Below, piece by piece: positions 58,430 through 64,000 of a stretch of DNA of 64,000 nt. The DNA lies in assembly GCA_037693485.1 (NCBI GenBank), contig CM075344.1, positions 24,140,501 through 24,204,500 of the forward strand, in the 5' to 3' direction. Position numbers and translations under genes: made by a program. The DNA comes from Kitagawia praeruptora. Lineage: Eukaryota > Streptophyta > Magnoliopsida > Apiales > Apiaceae. How positions within the stretch are numbered: the stretch's first letter is position 1; every line of letters starts with the position of its first letter. The notes below the pieces were generated by a model, which was not told the DNA's origin, ran no database searches, and worked only from the letters and a program-made list of their open reading frames with translations.

Positions 58430-59550
58430 TAACCACAACTTGCACCTGCATTTCGGTATTCTCTTTAACCATTTCAACATCACGTTTTCGAGGTTCTTCC
58501 ATGACTCCACTCTTCCTCTTCCGGTACTTGCAATAGAGCGCAAGCTGCAAGATCCCTATCGGACAACCAATCATGTTCGGTGACTGCCATTATAAAAATT
58601 TTGTGTTAGAAAAACCAATGTTTTTATAGCAATAACAATTTCAAACAATCAGTACCAGTTCTCATAGCACAAACCGCAAGAATGTAGTCTCTGGCCAGTA
58701 GTCCGTAGGTCATCCAAAGCAAACTTGTGATAAACGAAAACAAAGACGGGTAGGATGGCATAAATTCCACGCTCTTAGTTTGTAGGACTTGCTTCTGCAA
58801 TTTCGGAGAAAATAATTTTTACTCACAACGGAAATATACAATGTAGGTCAGTACTGAAAGTCATTTTCCAAGAGATTAAGATGACTCACCACAACCACTA
58901 GTGGAGAGGTGTACATAGCAACAGAAGCCACTAATCCGATACTGTCAATAAACACCTTGCGATAATGATGCTCATGGAAGACAACAACTGATATTGTTGC
59001 ACTGGTGACAAATATAAGGGTAACGGCTGTAGCTAATAATCCTACCTTCTTCTGTATTGTCATTAGATATATATCTTATCGAAATCACTGTTATGAATAT
59101 ATGCAAGTAAATGCTAACCATGAAAAATGGAACCAAATTAATCTGAAAAAAGATGAAGAACTAGAAAGCTTGCCTTTTGTGTAGCAGAAGCGAACCAAAG
59201 ATATATAAAAATGAAGGATAGCTCAAGCACAACCCTTGTGCCATTGATAGTAACAATAGTTATGTTTTCCCACGCATAGCTTACGAATGGCGATCCGTAC
59301 CAGGTATAGAAATAACAGTTTGCTAATGCAAGTATATAAGGAACACATGAAAACTCTTCGGTACTTCTCTTCTTGATGACCCTGGCGAAAGTTAATCTGA
59401 AAACAAATAATTAGATGTAAGAGACCAAGAAATAAGGTGATACAATGCTACAATTTTAGCATTTCTTTAGGTCCTAAAAATATAAAAGTTGTTCTTTATG
59501 TACTGAACATTACATTGGTGCAGAGTAAAGAAACAACGAGGATGCATTTC
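58398..59550 (-). CDS. SWEET sugar transporter, five exons seen, exon 1 not found
   Basis: Membrane uniporter family moving sugars across plasma or vacuole membranes. Minus-strand exons: 59550-59514 (37 nt, the conserved size of SWEET exon 2), 59396-59174, 59051-58890, 58794-58675, 58583-58398. Phases agree, and 241 aa are encoded. The first MtN3 repeat includes SAPILTFARVIKKRSTEEFS, CYFYTWYGSPFVSY and TINGTRVVLELSFIFIYLWF; the second RKVFIDSIGLVASVAMYTSP, TKSVEFMPSYPSL and NMIGCPIGILQLALYCKY. It fits clade I (SWEET1-3). The third intron here uses a GC donor (AAG|GCAAGC). The last nine residues and the TAA come from a MITE. Exon 1 (about 14 residues and the ATG) is not visible; upstream is (TA)n, a copia remnant and a Helitron-like repeat, so the gene may be broken or have a distant exon 1. 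Confidence 0.88.
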
Positions 59551-59654
59551 CTGCAAGATGAAGAATAATTAGTATATTAATTTTATGATTACGAAGAAAA
59601 GGATTAATCAAAATATGTTAGTAGTACATACCTGATAAAGAATGTGTATTCTGT

Positions 59655-59678
59655 TTATATATATATGTATATAAGTTG

Positions 59679-59742
<64 letters not shown>
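59655..59742. repeat. (TA)n microsatellite upstream of SWEET exon 2
   Basis: About 35-40 TA units, with a TATGTATATAAGTTGTATATG variant at the left. It lies where exon 1 or its intron would be expected. Confidence 0.95.
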
Positions 59743-59743
<1 letters not shown>

Positions 59744-59746
59744 CAC

Positions 59747-60239
59747 TGATGAGGAAGAGAATAACTTGAAGTAATATTATTCAGCCTGATCTATTACAAA
59801 CGGAAGGCAGCTAATTTATACAAGAAAATGGTACATGAAAGTCTATGCTATCAATTACAAAGTTGCACAAAGTCTATGCGTGCAATGAATGTGCAGAAAG
59901 TGAAGCTAAGGGTACAAGAAAGTCTATGTTAAAGTCTATGTTTTAACACAGAACTAAAGAAGTAACATGGGCAATGTGCTGGCCGTATGTAGCATGTGAT
60001 GGCCATGAATAAGTCTCCCAATACCTCCCCTCAAGTTGGAGCATGGAGATCAGAAATGCCTAACTTGCGAAGTAAGAACAGAAATTGTCGTTTGACCAAT
60101 GCTTTGGTGAAGATATCAGCAAGCTGCAAATTCTGGAAACATGACTCGTGGCAATTACTCCATCCTTGATGGCATCTCGCACATGGTGACAATCTATCTC
60201 GATATGTTTCGTTCTTTCGTGAAAGACCGGATTTTGAGC
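59747..60239 (-). mobile_element. Copia remnant: 3' LTR, polypurine tract and RNase H end
   Basis: On the minus strand: RNase H tail with NPVFHERTKHIEIDCHHVRD, a frameshift, then LADIFTKALVKRQFLFLLRK; a stop; the polypurine tract TTGAGGGGAGG (60024-60034); then a 277-bp LTR starting TATTGGGAGAC and ending CTCATCA at 59747. The rest of the element is missing, cut where the Helitron-like repeat begins. Confidence 0.8.
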
Positions 60240-62196
60240 AATAAGCGAAACTCCTTTTTAATTGTACTACTTTTTTGGTTCGCACCATATTTTGGTTTCA
60301 CTTTTTTAATTTGCACATATTTTGGTTTCACCCCTAAACTCTTATTTTTAATAGAATTCTATGTTGTTTTTTAAATTAAAAAAAAAACGTATTATGATTT
60401 TTTTTTGCAATTATTTTTTGCACCATATTATGGTTTCACCCCTAAACTCCTATTTTTACTAGGATTTTATGTTTTCTAAATAAAAAAATATAAAATCTAT
60501 TATAAATATAATTCTCTTCTTGCAATTATTTTAATCAACATGAGGTATTTTACAAATGCACTTCATTAAATTAACTCAACATTATAAAATAATTCAAAGA
60601 CTTAAAGAAAATGGAATCGTGACAAATGTGACATGCTTAACCGTTAAATCCTCCCCTCACTTCTCTTCCTCAATTAATAAGAAAACCCCTCTTTTAATGG
60701 TATCCTATCAAATTTGGTTGTACACCTAAAATCCTATTTTGCCTGGAATTCTATGTTTTTTTTAAAGAGAAATAGAATAAAATAGAAATTCTATCATAAT
60801 TATAATTCTTTTATTTGTATTTTGTTAATAGAATCATATTTTCCATAAAATACTACATTCTTTAAAAAGAATTAAAAATAGAATTTTTATGATAATTATA
60901 ATTCTTTTGTTTATAATTTTATTTATTAAAAAAAGATTACGATCAAAAATCACCAACAAATAAAATGTAAAACACCAACGAACACAAAATACAATCTTGA
61001 GCTACTTGATATAAATTTTTGTAAAACACCAACGAATACGTAGCCTGTTCGTATAACATTTTATAAAAACACTAACGAATCTATAACCTTTTTAATAAAT
61101 TTTTGTTTAATGGTACTTTCGTAACAAATTTGGTTCCACCCTTATTTTGGTTTTACCATAATTTCCTACTCCCTAAAATTCATATTACTTTCTAAAAATA
61201 ATTGTTTGTAATTTTGTTATAATAATAATTCTTTTACTATAATCTTAATGAATTGAACAAATAACGTATCTATGAGAACAAGAACCATGTATGTTATATA
61301 TTTGATTGTTTAAAATAATTTAAATAAATAATAAATAAAATCTATATCTATAATTTGTATTTATAAGCAAAACACCTTTTTAATGTACTATTTTGTAAGA
61401 AATTTGGTTCGCACCATATTTTAGTTTCACCCCAAAAATCCTATTTCCCCTAAAATTCTATGTTGTTTTTTAAAATAAAGAAATTAAAATCCTATTACAA
61501 TTATAATTATTTTATTACAATCTAATAAAAAAAAGACTACGAATACATATGTTGATCTAGGGTGACATGCTTTTCTATAACAAACAAAATCCATTTTTAG
61601 TGGTACTTCGGTACCAAAATTTGGTTTCGCCCCTAAGATTACTATTTCTCCGAGAATTCTATATAATTCTTTTATAAAATAAAAAATTGTTAAATACTGT
61701 TATAATTGTAACTTTTTATCATAGCACTTTTCAATTCACATATAACGTATTTATCATAATCATGTACATTTTAACGTATATATCGGAATCATTTAATTTT
61801 TTTCTTGCTTTTCTTAAATAAATAATGTATTAAATGACCTTTATTAATAAGCAAATTATTTGTAAATAATGTTAATTTTTATAATAAATTAATTATCAAT
61901 TTAATTAAATTTTCTTAGACTTTTATCATCTAATATCTTATTAATAAGTGAAATCCTGTTTTAATGGTAATTCATTCTAAATTCGTGTCTCCTATAATTA
62001 TTGGAATTCTGATGTAATGATAATTCTTTTAATATAAACTATTGAGTTACATAAATAACGTAGTTTTCTTTTATACATTTATCGTTTTTAAAATTAATGT
62101 TATGATAAATTCAATAATTTTTATAAAAAATTAATAAAAAAACGATCAATTTAAATAAATTATCTCGACCCGTGCTTCGCACGAATTATCATCTAG
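60240..62196 (+). mobile_element. Helitron-like repeat, copy 2, with 3' end
   Basis: Same repeat as 53960-55795 but about 160 bp longer on the right. It ends with the hairpin CGTGCTTCGCACG (62171-62183), nine bases, and CTAG followed by T (62193-62197): the layout of a Helitron 3' terminus (hairpin, CTRR, insertion before T). The 5' end is not defined, since the copy abuts the copia remnant. No Rep/helicase coding. Confidence 0.65.
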
Positions 62197-62201
62197 TATA
62201 A

Positions 62202-62267
62202 TATAAAGATCCAATTAGGCCTTCCTCTAAGGTGTTAGAGGAAGACATAACTGGATCTTTATATTAC
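62202..62267. repeat. 31-bp-stem hairpin between two Helitron ends
   Basis: AATATAAAGATCCAATTAGG.. and its inverted partner ..GGATCTTTATATT pair over 31 bases with three mismatches and a 4-base loop (GGTG). It lies exactly between the CTAG at 62193 and the inverted CTAG at 62273. Confidence 0.85.
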
Positions 62268-62272
62268 TTATA

Positions 62273-62900
62273 CTAGCCGATAACCCGTGCGAAGCACGGA
62301 TTGTGATAAATTATCTTAAATTCCTAATTTTTAATTTTTTTAAATGAATAAAATCTTGAATCACCAAGTTGTATATAATACTATATTCTCGACTTTTATT
62401 TCGATTGTTAGTTAATAGACTCCAAGTATATAACTTCAATAATAAACTAAATTAATATTTAATTTTATTATTTTAATTAATTAAATTCATATAACTTATC
62501 TATGGTAATATAAGAATAGTTATATTATTAATTGTATTTATTATTAGTCTATTATAGATATATTTTAAATATTAATTAATGGAGCCCTAAGTCCTATATT
62601 CTCGACTTTTATTTCAATTTTTAGTTTAAATTAAATTAATATTTAATATTATGATTTTAATTAATTAAATTAATTAATATTTAGTGGCATACCACTGTAT
62701 ACATGGCATAGGGCAGTATACATTAATTAATTAATTAATTGACATACCGTATTTTAGTTCAGAAAGGACTTGTTTCAGTAGTAGTTCTTATTCTTATTGG
62801 CCTTCTATACACTTAAAAAATTGTTTTTAAAATAAGATCAAATAATAAAATAAGTTATTATTAATTAATTAATTGACATACCGTGGTATACAATAATAAA
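62273..62900 (-). mobile_element. Helitron-like element read on the minus strand, 3' end at 62273
   Basis: On the minus strand the sequence ends CCGTGCTTCGCACGG (62285-62299), GTTATCGG, CTAG (62273-62276). The following 370 bases match 45249-45620. Repeated TTAATTAATTAATTG..CATACCGT.GTATAC units follow at 62670-62895. The 5' end is not defined. Confidence 0.55.
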
Positions 62901-62946
62901 GTAAAATTTTGATAATCAACTACAAATCTTTAGTATTTTCTCGAAG

Positions 62947-63127
62947 GAAAAATGCTAGAGGTACCAAATTGGGTACCAAAAATTGTTACCAAATGAATGT
63001 GATTGGTTATAATTATAGTGGGCCCGCCAGGGCCATCCAATTAAAACATTACAATTTGCCAAATCACTCATGCCATGTCATTTGGAAACTTTTTTGGGGA
63101 CTAAATTTGGGGTCCCTAGCACTACTC
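62947..63127. mobile_element. Short MITE (181 bp), probably Mutator-type
   Basis: Ends GAAAAATGCTAGAGG and (minus strand) GAGTAGTGCTAGGGACC, with the perfect 9-bp duplication TTCTCGAAG at 62938-62946 and 63128-63136. Inner TIR: GGTACCAAATT versus GGACCCCAAATT. No coding capacity. It lies about 90 bp upstream of the heat-shock element of the next gene. Confidence 0.75.
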
Positions 63128-63216
63128 TTCTCGAAGTATTTCATTTCTTAAAAGAGAGTATTATCCGCAAATAATTACTGATAAAACAGTGCCAAAATAA
63201 ATAAACAGTTGGGGGC

Positions 63217-63234
63217 TTCACGAGCTTTCTGGAA
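63217..63234 (+). promoter_or_regulatory. Heat-shock element
   Basis: TTCACGAGCTTTCTGGAA fits TTCnnGAAnnTTCnnGAA with one mismatch (GAG), i.e. four consecutive inverted HSF half-sites, about 160 bases before the TATA box of the small-HSP gene. A weaker TCTTCAAGA is near 63325. Confidence 0.75.
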
Positions 63235-63392
63235 TAAAACAGAGTGTCAAAACGACGTCGTAAAGATGGAGGAAGTTGACAAGTTTACCTATGTCCATCA
63301 AACCAGTGTCCAGACTCCAGAGTCTTCAAGAGTCATCCATTCCTCAACCTTCTGAGTCTTTCTAGTTTTCTCTAAACATGTACATGCGATAT

Positions 63393-63402
63393 CTATATAA
63401 AC
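63393..63402 (+). promoter_or_regulatory. TATA box of the small-HSP gene
   Basis: CTATATAAAC, 130 bases before the ATG, giving an expected start near 63425 and a 5' UTR of about 105 bases. Confidence 0.8.
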
Positions 63403-63531
63403 ACTGACACAACTTCTTCATTTCCATCAAGCTCAAAAGTGCTAAAGAATCACAACACACAATCAGCATTGTTTTCTTGCATCACAGTTAACACAAATAT
63501 TAGCTAATAGTCGCAAGATAAAATAAAATAA

Positions 63532-64000
63532 ATGGCTTCAAAGGCAATCCTTGGTTGCATGTCTTCTCCTTCTCCGAAACGCTCTGTTTGTTTTCCCTCT
63601 CCCTCTCGCTTCGTAAATAACAATGTAAAGCTAAGGCCTCACAAAACTAGTATCAGAACTCAGGCAGGAGGAGATAATGGTAAAGACACATCTGTGGAAG
63701 TTCATCGTACTTCTAATGCACCCAACAACACTGAGTCTACTTCTGTGCAACAACGATCACGCCCTTTGGCCCCCAGTATCTCACCCTTTGGTAAGTAAAA
63801 AAAATTGAGACGTTTTTTGTTGTATATGATATCATGTTAAGTTACCGGCTAGCGTTTTGATATATTATTAACTTATTGAGTAATCACTCTTAAGTATATT
63901 TTAATCGAAATAAGTTTTAATAAATATTGTACTAATTTTTGTTTGATGTGTTTATAATTATGTGTAGGTTTATTGGATCCATTGTCTCCGATGAGAACGA
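63532..64000 (+). CDS. Chloroplast small heat-shock protein (HSP21 type), 5' part only
   Basis: Plastid-targeted small chaperone. Exon 1 is 63532-63790, then a GT..AG intron, and exon 2 begins at 63968 and runs off the window. The first 45 residues (MASKAILGCMSSPSPKRSV..) are Ser/Arg-rich with few acids, as in chloroplast transit peptides. The mature start continues through a Gln/Ser/Thr-rich stretch to RPLAPSISPFG, then LLDPLSPMRT across the splice, matching the conserved PFGL-DP-SPMRTMRQM region of plastid sHSPs. The Met-rich amphipathic helix and alpha-crystallin domain would lie beyond the right edge. The first ATG after the TATA box is chosen. The heat-shock element upstream agrees with heat induction. 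Confidence 0.85.

Overview
The window is nuclear DNA from a flowering plant, most likely a eudicot. It is AT-rich and dominated by nested transposable elements. Genes have introns with GT/AG borders (one GC/AG), and the gene families are plant ones: BAHD acyltransferase, IQD calmodulin-binding protein, SWEET sugar transporter and plastid small heat-shock protein. The species cannot be named from the sequence.

Gene content is sparse and lies in the right third. Two tandem intronless BAHD acyltransferase reading frames (42.9-44.2 and 47.1-48.4 kb, minus strand) share coding sequence, 3' flank, a conserved TATA block and probably a 5'-UTR intron. A third copy of the same promoter region lies at 0.5-2.8 kb, so a further paralogue probably sits just left of the window. 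An IQD gene (five coding exons, 511 aa) follows at 50.1-52.2 kb. A SWEET gene at 58.4-59.6 kb ends inside a MITE and has no visible exon 1. A plastid small HSP gene starts at 63.5 kb behind a heat-shock element and TATA box, and runs off the right edge.

0-38 kb is transposon territory. It holds hAT-like and Stowaway MITEs and a young 12.4-kb Ty1/copia element of Sirevirus type (3164-15532, TSD CTACC). Next comes an AT-rich/(TATG)n tandem array split by four independent insertions, each with target-site duplications: a MULE-type MITE, a 5.65-kb non-autonomous CACTA, a 6.8-kb gag-only LTR element (TR-GAG type) and an 8.0-kb MULE-like element. The CACTA carries, all on its minus strand and with introns, degraded pieces of three unrelated host genes: a CDC2-like kinase, the THO subunit TEX1/THO3, and eIF4G. 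The MULE-like element carries a pyrrolidone-carboxylate peptidase exon, Ulp1-like protease exons and more than 20 copies of a palindrome near GATTCTACTGTAGAATC.

38-42.5 kb holds a decayed gypsy-type relic hit by two hAT MITEs, plus a copia RNase H remnant. 53.9-63.1 kb holds two copies of a Helitron-like repeat flanking the SWEET gene, two Tourist-like MITEs with the same termini, a 1.44-kb MULE, a copia remnant, two facing Helitron 3' ends with a hairpin between them, and a 181-bp MITE with 9-bp TSD. All comparisons were made by eye; no database search or alignment was run.
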